Shown here in pieces: positions 35,041 through 43,044 of a stretch of 64,000 bases of DNA; within the stretch, counting starts at the first letter, position 1; every line of letters begins with the position of its first letter. Both the position numbers and the translations under genes were made by a program. The stretch covers positions 20,771 to 84,770 of the forward strand of contig JARICT010000032.1 of the NCBI GenBank assembly GCA_029257185.1, given 5' to 3'. The notes under the pieces are model-generated. The model did not search any database and was not told where the DNA came from. It saw only the letters and a list, made by a program, of their open reading frames with translations. Origin of the DNA: Quadrisphaera sp. (GTDB taxonomy: Bacteria; Actinomycetota; Actinomycetes; Actinomycetales; Quadrisphaeraceae).

Positions 35041-35067
35041 GTGAGCAGGCATCGGGCCTGCTCCTGA
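35041..35067 (+). CDS. 8-residue leader peptide upstream of the 34-residue small protein
   Basis: GTG at 35041 follows a strong AAGGAG (35030-35035) at ideal spacing. It encodes MSRHRACS before a stop at 35065-35067. The whole ORF overlaps a hairpin (35043-35050 with 35056-35063), and its stop lies in the stem of the next hairpin, the arrangement of translational attenuators. Too short to be judged by homology. Confidence 0.4.
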   Translation: MSRHRACS

Positions 35068-35086
35068 GTGGAGGGAAGGAACTCAG
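35064..35086 (+). promoter_or_regulatory. hairpin presenting the ribosome-binding site of the 34-residue ORF
   Basis: CTGAGT (35064-35069) pairs with ACTCAG (35081-35086), directly before the ATG at 35087. The 11-base loop GGAGGGAAGGA is the Shine-Dalgarno sequence. A ribosome ending on the leader ORF would melt this stem. Confidence 0.5.
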
Positions 35087-35191
35087 ATGAGCAAGTGGGT
35101 TTCCCGTAAGGTCGCCATGCACGCCGCTGGCTCCGCGACGGCAGTCGCGGCGCTGGTCGCGCTCACCGGCGCCGGCTTCAAGTGGTGGTGA
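35087..35191 (+). CDS. 34-residue hydrophobic small protein, novel
   Basis: ATG at 35087 with a strong purine-rich ribosome-binding site. The product starts MSKWVSRKVAMHAA, has a basic N-terminal end, one hydrophobic Ala/Val/Leu stretch (about residues 13-29) and ends GAGFKWW. That is the shape of a small membrane-inserted or exported peptide. Codon third positions are about 88% G/C, in line with real genes nearby. The stop overlaps the start of the next tiny ORF (TGATG). I do not recognise a family. The position before a GGDEF-EAL gene suggests a linked signalling role, but that is inference. Confidence 0.6.
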   Translation: MSKWVSRKVAMHAAGSATAVAALVALTGAGFKWW

Positions 35192-35247
35192 TGAGCCACC
35201 CCGCGCGGCGCCACGTCACCGTCGTGACCGAACGCCAGGTCGCCTGA
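35191..35247 (+). CDS. 18-residue ORF coupled to the 34-residue ORF
   Basis: ATG overlaps the previous stop (TGATG). It encodes MSHPARRHVTVVTERQVA and ends seven bases before the ATG of the GGDEF-EAL gene, which has no Shine-Dalgarno sequence. It may simply carry ribosomes to the large gene by coupling. No function recognised. Confidence 0.35.
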   Translation: MSHPARRHVTVVTERQVA

Positions 35248-35253
35248 CCCATC

Positions 35254-37329
35254 ATGGTCAGCGACCCCGTCGCCCAGGGAGCTGCCGCGTCACGCGCGGC
35301 AGCTCCTCGGCGATTCTCGAGGAGCGACCTCAGCCTTCCCGTCTATGCCTGGTCGGTGGGCGCGGCCGGACTCGGGCTGCTCGGCGCCGTCGTCGTCATG
35401 AGCCCGGTGGGTGAATCCGTCGCGCGTCATCCCGTGCCGCTGGTGGCCCTCGTCGTCGCGCTGATCATCAGCGAGCTCACCTCGGTACCCGTGGCGAGGC
35501 GAGACAGCACCATCAGCGCCACGACGATCTCGACCACCTTTGCGGTCGCTCTCCTGATGGTCGGTCCGCTGTGGCTGGTCATGGCGGCGCAGGTTCTCGC
35601 CGGAGCAGTGGATGACGTGCGCGGTCGCCGTCGTCCCGTGCAGGTCGCGTTCAATGCAGGGCAGTACGCGACGAGCCTGTTCGTGGCCCGTGCGGTGTTC
35701 TCGTGGACGAGCGGCCACGCATTTCTCGGCGGATTCCGAGCCTTCGACGGTTCGACGCTGCTCGCGGGCCTCCTCGCCGGCCTCACCTTTGGGGTCGTCA
35801 ACCACGTCCTCGTCAGCGTCGTCGCCGCTCTGGCGACGGGTCAGCGCGTCACCTCCACGGTGGGCAGCGACGTCCTGTTCCAGTTCGAGACCTCGGGTGT
35901 CCTCGTCGCTCTCGGACCCATCGCTGCCGTCATCGTCGACGTCTCCCCCTTCATGCTCCCCCTGCTCGTGCTCCCCGTCCTCGCGGTCCGGCGCACCGCG
36001 CTCCTGGCCGCGACGCGCGAGCACCAGTCCCTGCACGACCCGCTGACCGGTCTGGGCAACCGCACGCTGTTCCGCGGCGCCGTGGAGCGCGCGATCGCCC
36101 GCCAGCACGAGCGCGGCGTCGCCGTCCTCCTCCTCGACCTCGACCACTTCAAGGACGTCAACGACACGCTCGGCCACCACGTCGGCGACGACCTGCTGTG
36201 CGAGGTCTCCGCCCGGCTGAGCGCCGCGGCCGCAGAACCGTCGCTGGGCGCCACCGTGGCGCGCCTCGGCGGCGACGAGTTCGCCGTCGTCCTGTCCTGC
36301 CCGCAGCCCCTCGCTGCGGCCCAGGCGCTGGCCTCACGCCTCCTGGGCGACCTCTCCCAGCCGGTGGAGGTCGCCCACACACGACTGTCCGTGCAGGCGT
36401 CCATCGGCATCACCACCTCCGAGGCCTCGCCGCTCGAGGACGTGCACAGCGCGCTCAAGCAGGCCGACATCGCCATGTACGAGGCGAAGGGCGAGCGGGC
36501 TCGCGCGTGCGTCCACGTGCCCGGCACGGACTCCGGCTCCGTGGGCCGCCTCATGCTGCTCCCGCAGCTCCGCGAGGCCATCGACGCGGGCCAGCTCGTC
36601 GTCGACTACCAGCCGCAGTGCGACGCGCGCTCCGGCGACGTCGTCGCCGTCGAGGCGCTGGTGCGCTGGGACCACCCTGAGATGGGACGCCTCGAGCCGG
36701 CAGCCTTCATCGACCTCGCCGAGAGCGCCGGGCTCATCGCCCCCATCACGACGTACGTGCTCGAGAGCGCCCTCGGCGAGCTGGCGCGGTGGCGCTCGCG
36801 CGGCTGGGGCGGCTCGATCGCCGTCAACCTGTCCGCCCGCCAGCTCTCCGACCTCAACCTGCCCTCGCACGTCGGGTCGCTGCTCGAGCTCGCCGGCGTG
36901 CCGGCGTGCTGCCTGACCGTCGAGGTCACCGAGTCCTCGCTCATGGCGGACCCGCGCGCCGCCAAGCGCATCCTCGCGGAGCTGCGGGCGATGGGCGTCC
37001 AGCTGTCCATCGACGACTTCGGCACCGGGTACTCCTCCCTGGTGCTGCTGCAGCAGCTGCGGGTCGACGAGCTCAAGATCGACCGCAGCTTCGTCACCGA
37101 TCTCACCCCCGGCAGCCACGACGAGGTGCTGGTGCGCTCGATCGTCGAGCTGGGGCACAACCTGGCCCTGCGCGTGGTGGCGGAGGGGGTGGAGTCCTCG
37201 TCCATCGCCCGCCACCTGCGCCGCCTCGGCGTCGACGTGCTGCAGGGACACCACGTCGGACGCCCGCTCGATCCCTCCGCGACGACCGCCGCCATCGCGG
37301 CCGCCGACCGCTCCACCGCGGACCGCTGA
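35254..37329 (+). CDS. membrane-bound diguanylate cyclase/phosphodiesterase (GGDEF-EAL)
   Basis: 691 residues. About 230 N-terminal residues form several membrane helices (MASE-like sensor: LPVYAWSVGAAGLGLLGAVVV, VPLVALVVALIISELTSV). The GGDEF domain follows with intact LGGDEF (residues 338-343) and substrate loop DHFKDVNDTLGH. The EAL domain has EAL at 467-469, VNLSARQL, EVTESSLM, IDDFGTGYSS, ELKIDRSF and VAEGVES, so all phosphodiesterase metal and catalytic positions look present. Both synthesis and breakdown of cyclic di-GMP are possible. The start has no ribosome-binding site and is probably reached by coupling from the tiny ORFs. The sensor half uses slightly more A/T than its neighbours. 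Confidence 0.92.
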   Translation: MVSDPVAQGAAASRAAAPRRFSRSDLSLPVYAWSVGAAGLGLLGAVVVMSPVGESVARHPVPLVALVVALIISELTSVPVARRDSTISATTISTTFAVALLMVGPLWLVMAAQVLAGAVDDVRGRRRPVQVAFNAGQYATSLFVARAVFSWTSGHAFLGGFRAFDGSTLLAGLLAGLTFGVVNHVLVSVVAALATGQRVTSTVGSDVLFQFETSGVLVALGPIAAVIVDVSPFMLPLLVLPVLAVRRTALLAATREHQSLHDPLTGLGNRTLFRGAVERAIARQHERGVAVLLLDLDHFKDVNDTLGHHVGDDLLCEVSARLSAAAAEPSLGATVARLGGDEFAVVLSCPQPLAAAQALASRLLGDLSQPVEVAHTRLSVQASIGITTSEASPLEDVHSALKQADIAMYEAKGERARACVHVPGTDSGSVGRLMLLPQLREAIDAGQLVVDYQPQCDARSGDVVAVEALVRWDHPEMGRLEPAAFIDLAESAGLIAPITTYVLESALGELARWRSRGWGGSIAVNLSARQLSDLNLPSHVGSLLELAGVPACCLTVEVTESSLMADPRAAKRILAELRAMGVQLSIDDFGTGYSSLVLLQQLRVDELKIDRSFVTDLTPGSHDEVLVRSIVELGHNLALRVVAEGVESSSIARHLRRLGVDVLQGHHVGRPLDPSATTAAIAAADRSTADR

Positions 37330-37337
37330 GGGTCGCC

Positions 37338-37949
37338 GTGCTCGTCCTGGCCCTCGCGCTGCTCGCGATCGCCGCCGTCCCCCTCACCGGCGGGCGGCTC
37401 TCGCGCCTGGCCACCGTCCGGTGGCGAGCGTGGTGGCTCCTTCCGCTGACGTTCCTGGTCCAGGTCGCCGTTCTCGAGGTGCCCGGGCTGCCGCAGGCCG
37501 GGGCCGCGGCCGTCCACACGGCCAGCTACGTGCTCGCCGGCGTGTTCGTCGCGCTCAACCTCCACGTCACCGGGCTGTGGTTCCTGGCGCTCGGTGCGGC
37601 GTCGAACGGCATCACCATCGGGCTGAACGGGGGCACGCTGCCCTCGACCGCGGCGGCCCGGGAGGCCGCCGGCATCGACACGGAGACGACCTTCGTCAAC
37701 TCCGGGTCGGTGCAGGACCCGGTGCTCGGCCTCCTGGGCGACGTCTTCGCCGTCCCGGCCTCGCTGCCGCTGTCCAACGTCTTCAGCGTCGGCGACGTGA
37801 TCATCGCCGGCGGCGCGTTCTGGGTGCTGCTCGCTGCCGGGCACCGGCGACCCTGGGAGCCGGGGACGCCGCGCACCGGTGCGCACCGCGCCGGCCGAGC
37901 ACGGCGGCGCGGTCGGCCGGAGCCGGCAGGCGCGGTGGCGCGGCAGTGA
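37338..37949 (+). CDS. DUF5317-type membrane protein
   Basis: 203 residues with about five membrane segments (VLVLALALLAIAAVPLTGG, WWLLPLTFLVQVAVLEVPG, VLAGVFVALNLHVTGLW). GAASNGITIGLNGGTLPST and LSNVFSVGDVIIAGGAFWVL match DUF5317, actinobacterial and firmicute membrane proteins of unknown function. The C-terminal 35 residues are Arg/Gly/Pro-rich and probably cytoplasmic. GTG start nine bases after the GGDEF-EAL stop, with GAGGGT as ribosome-binding site, so the two are co-transcribed. Confidence 0.72.
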   Translation: MLVLALALLAIAAVPLTGGRLSRLATVRWRAWWLLPLTFLVQVAVLEVPGLPQAGAAAVHTASYVLAGVFVALNLHVTGLWFLALGAASNGITIGLNGGTLPSTAAAREAAGIDTETTFVNSGSVQDPVLGLLGDVFAVPASLPLSNVFSVGDVIIAGGAFWVLLAAGHRRPWEPGTPRTGAHRAGRARRRGRPEPAGAVARQ

Positions 37950-37955
37950 CACACT
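37950..37955 (+). promoter_or_regulatory. -10-like hexamer CACACT for ispG
   Basis: NANNNT hexamer exactly six bases before the ispG ATG at 37962; leaderless geometry. Confidence 0.45.
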
Positions 37956-37961
37956 GATCTC

Positions 37962-39128
37962 ATGGCCTCATCCGTCCCCCTGGGCATGCCCGCCCTCCCG
38001 CCTCCGGTGCTCAGCCCGCGGCGCCCCACTCGGAAGATCAAGGTCGGCTCGGTCGACGTCGGGGGAGACGCACCGATCAGCGTCCAGTCGATGTGCACCA
38101 CGCCGACCACCGACATCAACGCGACGCTGCAGCAGATCGCCGAGCTGACGGCGACCGGGTGCGACATCGTCCGGGTCGCCGTGCCCACCAAGGACGACGC
38201 CGACGTGCTGCACATCATCGCCAAGAAGTCGCAGATCCCGGTCATCGCCGACATCCACTTCCAGCCCGGCTACGTCTACACCGCCATCGACGCCGGCTGC
38301 GCCGCGGTGCGGGTCAACCCGGGCAACATCCGCAAGTTCGACGACCAGGTCAAGCAGATCGCGGCCGCGGCCAAGGACGCGGGCACCTCCATCCGCATCG
38401 GCGTCAACGCCGGCAGCCTGGACAAGCGGCTCCTGGAGAAGTACGGCAAGCCCACCGCCGAGGCGCTCGTGGAGTCCGCGGTGTGGGAGGCGTCGCTGTT
38501 CGAGGAGCACGACTTCCACGACTTCAAGATCTCGGTCAAGCACAACGACCCCGTGGTCATGGTGGCGGCCTACGAGATGCTCTCCGAGCGCGGCGACTGG
38601 CCGCTGCACCTCGGGGTCACCGAGGCCGGGCCGGCCTTCCAGGGCACCATCAAGTCCGCCACCGCCTTCGGGGCGCTGCTCAGCAAGGGCATCGGCGACA
38701 CCATCCGGGTCTCCCTCTCGGCGCCGCCCGTCGAGGAGATCAAGGTCGGGAACCAGATCCTCCAGTCGCTGAACCTGCGCCCCCGCAAGCTCGAGATCGT
38801 CTCCTGCCCGTCGTGCGGTCGCGCCCAGGTGGACGTCTACACCCTCGCCGACGAGGTCACCGCAGGCCTCGAGGGGATGACGGTGCCGCTGCGGGTCGCC
38901 GTCATGGGGTGCGTCGTCAACGGACCGGGCGAGGCCAGGGAGGCCGACCTCGGGGTCGCCTCCGGCAACGGGAAGGGGCAGATCTTCGTGCGCGGAGAGG
39001 TGATCAAGACCGTGCCGGAGGACCAGATCGTCGCCACGCTCATCGAGGAGGCCGAGCGCATCGCCGCGGAGATGGAGCTCGACGGCGAGACCAGCAGCGA
39101 CGGGGCGCCGTCCGTCGCCGTCAGCTGA
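37962..39128 (+). CDS. ispG: 4-hydroxy-3-methylbut-2-en-1-yl diphosphate synthase (flavodoxin/ferredoxin)
   Basis: 388 residues. The TIM-barrel part starts with [18 protein letters not shown] and has [25 protein letters not shown] and RVNPGNIRK. The 4Fe-4S ligands are Cys282 and Cys285 (SCPSCGR) and Cys317 in [11 protein letters not shown], where Glu324 completes the site. It reduces MEcPP to HMBPP, the penultimate step of the pathway begun by dxr. It depends on an Fe-S redox partner; the ferredoxin system at 52862 is more likely tied to a P450. It has its own leaderless-type start, so it is not bound to rseP as in many relatives. Confidence 0.95.
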   Translation: MASSVPLGMPALPPPVLSPRRPTRKIKVGSVDVGGDAPISVQSMCTTPTTDINATLQQIAELTATGCDIVRVAVPTKDDADVLHIIAKKSQIPVIADIHFQPGYVYTAIDAGCAAVRVNPGNIRKFDDQVKQIAAAAKDAGTSIRIGVNAGSLDKRLLEKYGKPTAEALVESAVWEASLFEEHDFHDFKISVKHNDPVVMVAAYEMLSERGDWPLHLGVTEAGPAFQGTIKSATAFGALLSKGIGDTIRVSLSAPPVEEIKVGNQILQSLNLRPRKLEIVSCPSCGRAQVDVYTLADEVTAGLEGMTVPLRVAVMGCVVNGPGEAREADLGVASGNGKGQIFVRGEVIKTVPEDQIVATLIEEAERIAAEMELDGETSSDGAPSVAVS

Positions 39129-39172
39129 GCCGTGGCGCCGCCCGTCGACGTGCGCCCGTCCCCGGCACCGGC

Positions 39173-39178
39173 GATGCT
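39173..39178 (+). promoter_or_regulatory. -10-like hexamer GATGCT for the DUF4081/GNAT gene
   Basis: Exactly six bases before the GTG at 39185; same hexamer as the hydroxyacid oxidase promoter. Confidence 0.4.
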
Positions 39179-39184
39179 CGAGCC

Positions 39185-40069
39185 GTGACCGGCCTCCTGC
39201 CCGCCCGGCTCGGGAGCCGGGGCGACCCGAGGGTCTCCCCGCTGGACGACCGAGACCGCAGTGCCGTCCTGGAGCTCTGCGCCCACGACCCCGTCGCCAA
39301 CGTGTTCGTCAGCTCGCGCGTCCTCGCGCTCGGCGCCGACGCTGGCCGCCTCGGCGGCCAGCTGTGGGGCCTGCACCGGCGAGGACGACTGGTCGCCGCG
39401 TGCTGGGCCGGGGCCAACGTGGTCCCCGTCGAGGTCAGCCCCGACGCGGTGGCTCCCTTCGTCGAGCGACTGTCGCGCGGGGGCCGGCGCTGCTCGTCCA
39501 TCGTCGGGGAGGCCGGCGCCGTGAACGCCCTGTGGGACCGGCTGGCCCCGGCGTGGGGACGGGCGCGCGAGGTGCGCCCGGACCAGCCGCTGCTCGCCAT
39601 CGACGCCGAGCCGATGGTCACCCCTGATCCGCGGGTCACCGTCGCGACCCCCGCGGATCTCGACCTGCTGGTGCCGGCGTCGGTCGCCATGTTCACCGAG
39701 GAGGTGGGGTACTCGCCGGTCACCGCCGACGGCGGGGTGACCTACCGGCGCCGCGTCGCCGAGACGGTGGAGGCCGGGCGCTACTTCGCGTCGCTCGAGG
39801 ACGTCGGCGGGAGGCGCCAAGTGATCTTCAAGGCCGAGCTGGGCGCTGTCGCCCCCGGCGTGGTGCAGGTGCAGGGGGTGTGGGTCCACCCCGAGCACCG
39901 CGGGCGAGGCCTGTCGGCGCCCGGGGTCGCGGCGGTGGTGGCGCAGGTGCGACGGCGGGGCATGGGCGTGACCAGCCTGTACGTCAACGGCTTCAACGAC
40001 CGGGCGATCAGGGCGTACCGCGAGGTGGGCTTCGAGCGGGTCGGGACGTTCGCGACCGTGCTGTTCTGA
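39185..40069 (+). CDS. DUF4081 domain / GNAT-family acetyltransferase
   Basis: 294 residues. The N-terminal DUF4081-like part has LDDRDRSAVLELCAHDPVANVF and RRCSSIVGEAGAVNALWDRL; the C-terminal GNAT domain has VQVQGVWVHPEHRGRGL for acetyl-CoA and YVNGFNDRAIRAYREVGFE. This two-domain protein is a standard follower of ispG in actinomycetes (ispG-GNAT-proS), which supports the call. Substrate unknown. The frame is open far upstream, but the GTG at 39185 fits the family start and the leaderless spacing. Confidence 0.88.
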   Translation: MTGLLPARLGSRGDPRVSPLDDRDRSAVLELCAHDPVANVFVSSRVLALGADAGRLGGQLWGLHRRGRLVAACWAGANVVPVEVSPDAVAPFVERLSRGGRRCSSIVGEAGAVNALWDRLAPAWGRAREVRPDQPLLAIDAEPMVTPDPRVTVATPADLDLLVPASVAMFTEEVGYSPVTADGGVTYRRRVAETVEAGRYFASLEDVGGRRQVIFKAELGAVAPGVVQVQGVWVHPEHRGRGLSAPGVAAVVAQVRRRGMGVTSLYVNGFNDRAIRAYREVGFERVGTFATVLF

Positions 40070-40103
40070 CGCGCCGACGCGCCGACGCGCCGACGCGCCG
40101 ACG
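40068..40103 (+). repeat. tandem 8-bp repeat at the GNAT stop
   Basis: GACGCGCC occurs four times in a row (40068-40099) with a partial fifth. The first copy overlaps the stop codon of the preceding gene. Confidence 0.8.
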
Positions 40104-40114
40104 CCCCGCTGACC

Positions 40115-40186
40115 GACGGACGTCCACCATCCGACCCGCGGCCGCTGAGGACCGCCCTACGAGCGTTGGTGCACGTCCGCCCGTCA
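40115..40186 (+). repeat. left copy of an about 70-base inverted-repeat element
   Basis: GACGGACGTCCACCA begins at 40115 and its imperfect complement TGGTGCACGTCCG ends at 40179, enclosing about 37 unpaired bases. The same pair of arms recurs at 41109-41175 on the other side of the gene. All four arms fit the consensus GACGGACGTGCACCA. Confidence 0.65.
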
Positions 40187-40231
40187 GAGCAGGGCTGTGG
40201 ACGGCAGACGGGACGCGTGCTCGCCGCGCCC

Positions 40232-40237
40232 CATGCT
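40232..40237 (+). promoter_or_regulatory. -10-like hexamer CATGCT for the original start of the broken gene
   Basis: Exactly six bases before the GTG at 40244, the start of the 5' remnant. The leaderless arrangement is intact even though the reading frame behind it is not. Confidence 0.35.
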
Positions 40238-40243
40238 GCCTCC

Positions 40244-40305
40244 GTGGACGTCGTCGAGATCATCAGGCGCTCCGGGGGGGGCGGCCGGTTATGCCGAGCT
40301 GACGC
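40244..40305 (+). pseudogene. 5' remnant of the endonuclease-like gene, out of frame
   Basis: GTG at 40244 opens with VDVVEIIRRSGG, a typical N terminus for this protein group, then runs through eight G residues (40274-40281). With seven G the frame would continue AAGYAELTRDGRRGLRSALAAG, as the next frame indeed reads. A second extra G in the GGGG near 40337 would then lead into AVRVGRGAYALAQ, the N-terminal part of the long ORF. Removing both bases gives one 287-codon frame, 40244-41106. The N-terminal segment resembles an AbiEi-antitoxin-like winged helix. Confidence 0.6.
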
Positions 40306-41106
40306 GTGACGGCCGCCGTGGGCTCCGGTCTGCCCTCGCCGCGGGGAGCGGTCCGCGTCGGGCGCGGCGCCTACGCCTTGGCCCAAGGACCCCCTGCGCT
40401 GAGCGCCGCGGCCTCCGTGCGAGGGGTCGTGTCCCACGCCAGCGCGGCACGGCTGTGGTCGCTCGAGACGCTGCACCCGCCAGACCGTCACCACGTCACC
40501 GTCCCGCGGTCTCGCAACGCTGCCCGGGGCGCCACGGTCCCTGGGCTGCACTACGCCGACCTTCGGTCGGACGAGGCGTGCGCCGGGGTGACGTCGCCGG
40601 TGCGCACCGTCGTGGACTGCGCTCGCTCGATGCCCTTCGGTGAGGCGTTGGCGATCGCAGACTCCGCCCTGCGCCACGGCGTGGTCACCCGGTCGCAGCT
40701 GCTCGTAGCCGCCAGCGCCATGCCTCGGGCGGGTCGTGCGACGGTGCAGCGGGTGGCGCGATCAGCGTCCGGTGAGGCAGCGAACCCGTTCGAGTCGCTG
40801 GTGCGGGCGCTGCTCATCGACGCGGGACTGCTCGGCTTCGTGCCCCAGCTGACCGTGCGGTGCCGCGGCCGGAGCTACCGCGTGGACCTCGGCGACGAGG
40901 GGCGGCGCATCGCGCTCGAGGCGGACAGCTTCGCCTGGCACGGCGACCGTGCCGCCCTGGCCCGTGACGCGAGGCGCTACGACGAGCTCGTGGCGGGCGG
41001 CTGGTTGGTGCTGCGCTTCGCGTGGGAGCAGGTCATGGGTGATCCGGGGTGGGTGGTGGCGATGGTTCGCGGGGCGCTCGTCCAGCGTGAGCGCCAGCCG
41101 ACGTGA
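40306..41106 (+). CDS. DUF559/endonuclease-fold-like protein, N-terminally truncated ORF
   Basis: 266 residues as an open frame. VVSHASAARLWSLETL and VTSPVRTVVDCARSM are common to actinobacterial proteins with an AbiEi-like N terminus. The C-terminal part (NPFESLVRALLIDAGL, VDLGDEGRRIALEADSFAWHG, WLVLRFAWEQVMGDP) resembles DUF559, related to Vsr-type PD-(D/E)xK nucleases, with the acidic pair in ALEAD. Function of the group is unknown. The first about 20 codons (MTAAVGSGLPSPRG) are a shifted reading of what should be the wing of the DNA-binding domain, so the gene is probably broken or the sequence has two homopolymer errors. Confidence 0.65.
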   Translation: MTAAVGSGLPSPRGAVRVGRGAYALAQGPPALSAAASVRGVVSHASAARLWSLETLHPPDRHHVTVPRSRNAARGATVPGLHYADLRSDEACAGVTSPVRTVVDCARSMPFGEALAIADSALRHGVVTRSQLLVAASAMPRAGRATVQRVARSASGEAANPFESLVRALLIDAGLLGFVPQLTVRCRGRSYRVDLGDEGRRIALEADSFAWHGDRAALARDARRYDELVAGGWLVLRFAWEQVMGDPGWVVAMVRGALVQRERQPT

Positions 41107-41108
41107 CG

Positions 41109-41175
41109 GACGGACGTGCAGCACTCGCTCCCTCGCCGGTGTGGCGCCACGATCGCCCGATGGTGCACGTCCGTC
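41109..41175 (+). repeat. right copy of the inverted-repeat element
   Basis: GACGGACGTGCA (41109-41120) and TGCACGTCCGTC (41164-41175) are perfect 12-bp inverted repeats 43 bases apart, starting three bases after the stop of the endonuclease-like gene. Extending inward adds pairs with one mismatch. Compare the copy at 40115. Confidence 0.7.
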
Positions 41176-41216
41176 GGGGCGGCGGGCGGCGGGGCGGGAC
41201 GGGTAGCGGACCCCGG

Positions 41217-41222
41217 TAGCCT
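41217..41222 (+). promoter_or_regulatory. -10 hexamer TAGCCT for proS
   Basis: TANNNT hexamer eight bases before the proS GTG, close enough for a leaderless or nearly leaderless mRNA. Confidence 0.5.
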
Positions 41223-41230
41223 CAGCGACC

Positions 41231-43027
41231 GTGCTGCTGCGGATGTCCACCCTGTTCCTCAAGACGCTGCGCGAGGACCCGGCTGACGCCGAGCTCGCCG
41301 GCCACCGCCTCCTGGTGCGTGCCGGCTACGTGCGCCGCACCGGCTCGGGCACGTACGCGTGGCTCCCGCTGGGGCACCGGGTGTGCCGACGCGTCGAGGC
41401 CGTCGTCCGCGAGGAGATGGACGCCATCGGCGCCCAGGAGGTGCTGCTCCCGGCGCTGGCGCCCCGCGAGCCCTACGACGTCTCGGGCCGGTGGACCGAC
41501 TACGGGCCCAACCTCTTCCGCCTGGCGGACCGCCGGGGCGCGGACCACCTCCTCTCACCGACCCACGAGGAGATCATGACGCTCCTGGTGAAGGACCTCT
41601 GCTCGTCCTACAAGGACCTGCCGTTGAGCCTCTACCAGATCCAGACGAAGTTCCGCGACGAGGCCCGGCCCCGCGGCGGCCTGCTGCGCACGCGTGAGTT
41701 CATCATGAAGGACAGCTACTCCTTCGACGTCGACGACGCAGGCCTCGACGCCTCGTACGCCGCCCACCGCGCCGCCTACGTGCGCATCTTCGACCGGCTC
41801 GGTCTGCCCGTCGTCGCGGTGGCGGCCGACTCCGGTGCCATGGGCGGCTCGGCCAGCGAGGAGTTCCTCCACCCCAGCCCCCACGGTGAGGACACCTACG
41901 TCGCCACCGACGCCGGGTACGCCGCCAACGTCGAGGCGGTCACCACCCCGGTTCCGCGAGCCCTGGACGATCAGCAGGTCTCGGCGCTGGCGCCCGCCCA
42001 CGTCGAGGACACGCCCGAGACCCCGACGATCGAGACGCTCGTCGCGGTGGTCAACGAGCGCTTCCCCCGCGACGGAGCCGCGTGGACGGCCGCGGACACG
42101 CTCAAGAACGTCCTGGTCACCCTCGTCCACCCCGGCGGCGACCGCGAACCCCTGGTGGTCGGGCTGCCCGGGGACCGGGACGTCGACCCCAAGCGCCTCG
42201 AGTCCGCCGTGGCCCCCGCGCTGGTGGAGCCGTTCGAGGCCGAGGACTTCGCGAAGCACCCGGCGCTGGTGCGCGGCTACATCGGGCCGGGCGTGCTGGG
42301 CAGCGAGCGCGCCTCGGGGATCCGCTACCTCCTCGACCCGCGCGTCGTGGCGGGCACCTCGTGGATCACCGGGGCCGACGAGCCGGGGCGCCACGTCATC
42401 GACCTCGTCGCCGGGCGAGACTTCCCCGCCGCCGGCCAGGACGGGTGCGACGGGACCATCGAGGCCGCCACCATCCTCGACGGCGACCCGGCTCCCGACG
42501 GGTCGGGGCCGCTGCACGCGGCACGCGGCATGGAGATGGCCCACGTCTTCCAGCTCGGCCGCAAGTACGCCGACGCCCTGGGGCTGCAGGTCCTCGATGC
42601 CAACGGCAAGCTCGTCACCGTCACGATGGGGTCCTACGGCATCGGCGTGGGCCGGGCCGTCGCGGCGCTCGCGGAGAGCGGCGCCGACGAGACCGGGCTG
42701 CGCTGGCCCCGCGCCGTCGCCCCGGCCGACGTGCACGTGGTCCTGGCCGGCAAGGACGACGCCGTGAGGGCCGCCGCCGAGTCCCTCTGCGCCGAGCTGG
42801 TGGCCGCGGGCGTCGAGGTCCTCTACGACGACCGGGCCCGCGTCAGCCCCGGCGTGAAGTTCAAGGACGCCGAGCTCATCGGCGTGCCCACGATCGTCAC
42901 CGTCGGGCGCGGCGTCGCGGACGGCGTGGTGGAGGTGCGCGACCGCAGCGTCGGCGGCGACGAGGCGCGGACCGACGTGGCGCTCGCCGACGCGGCGCAG
43001 CACCTGACCGCGCTGGTGGACGGCTGA
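41231..43027 (+). CDS. proS: prolyl-tRNA synthetase, bacterial type with editing domain
   Basis: 598 residues, class-II synthetase. The N terminus [20 protein letters not shown] is typical for actinobacteria and supports the GTG start. Motif 2 is [18 protein letters not shown] and motif 3 lies near [15 protein letters not shown]. The INS/YbaK-like editing domain is between them (about residues 220-400), and the C-terminal anticodon domain is present ([27 protein letters not shown]). It charges tRNA-Pro and clears mischarged alanine. Standard position after ispG and the GNAT gene. Confidence 0.95.
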   Translation: MLLRMSTLFLKTLREDPADAELAGHRLLVRAGYVRRTGSGTYAWLPLGHRVCRRVEAVVREEMDAIGAQEVLLPALAPREPYDVSGRWTDYGPNLFRLADRRGADHLLSPTHEEIMTLLVKDLCSSYKDLPLSLYQIQTKFRDEARPRGGLLRTREFIMKDSYSFDVDDAGLDASYAAHRAAYVRIFDRLGLPVVAVAADSGAMGGSASEEFLHPSPHGEDTYVATDAGYAANVEAVTTPVPRALDDQQVSALAPAHVEDTPETPTIETLVAVVNERFPRDGAAWTAADTLKNVLVTLVHPGGDREPLVVGLPGDRDVDPKRLESAVAPALVEPFEAEDFAKHPALVRGYIGPGVLGSERASGIRYLLDPRVVAGTSWITGADEPGRHVIDLVAGRDFPAAGQDGCDGTIEAATILDGDPAPDGSGPLHAARGMEMAHVFQLGRKYADALGLQVLDANGKLVTVTMGSYGIGVGRAVAALAESGADETGLRWPRAVAPADVHVVLAGKDDAVRAAAESLCAELVAAGVEVLYDDRARVSPGVKFKDAELIGVPTIVTVGRGVADGVVEVRDRSVGGDEARTDVALADAAQHLTALVDG

Positions 43028-43044
43028 CCCCGGCCCTGGTCCCC

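Noticed and set aside
40068..40103. CRISPR or origin-type iterons from the GACGCGCC repeat
   Set aside because: The units are 8 bp without spacers. Only a simple tandem repeat is supported; no cas or replication genes are near.
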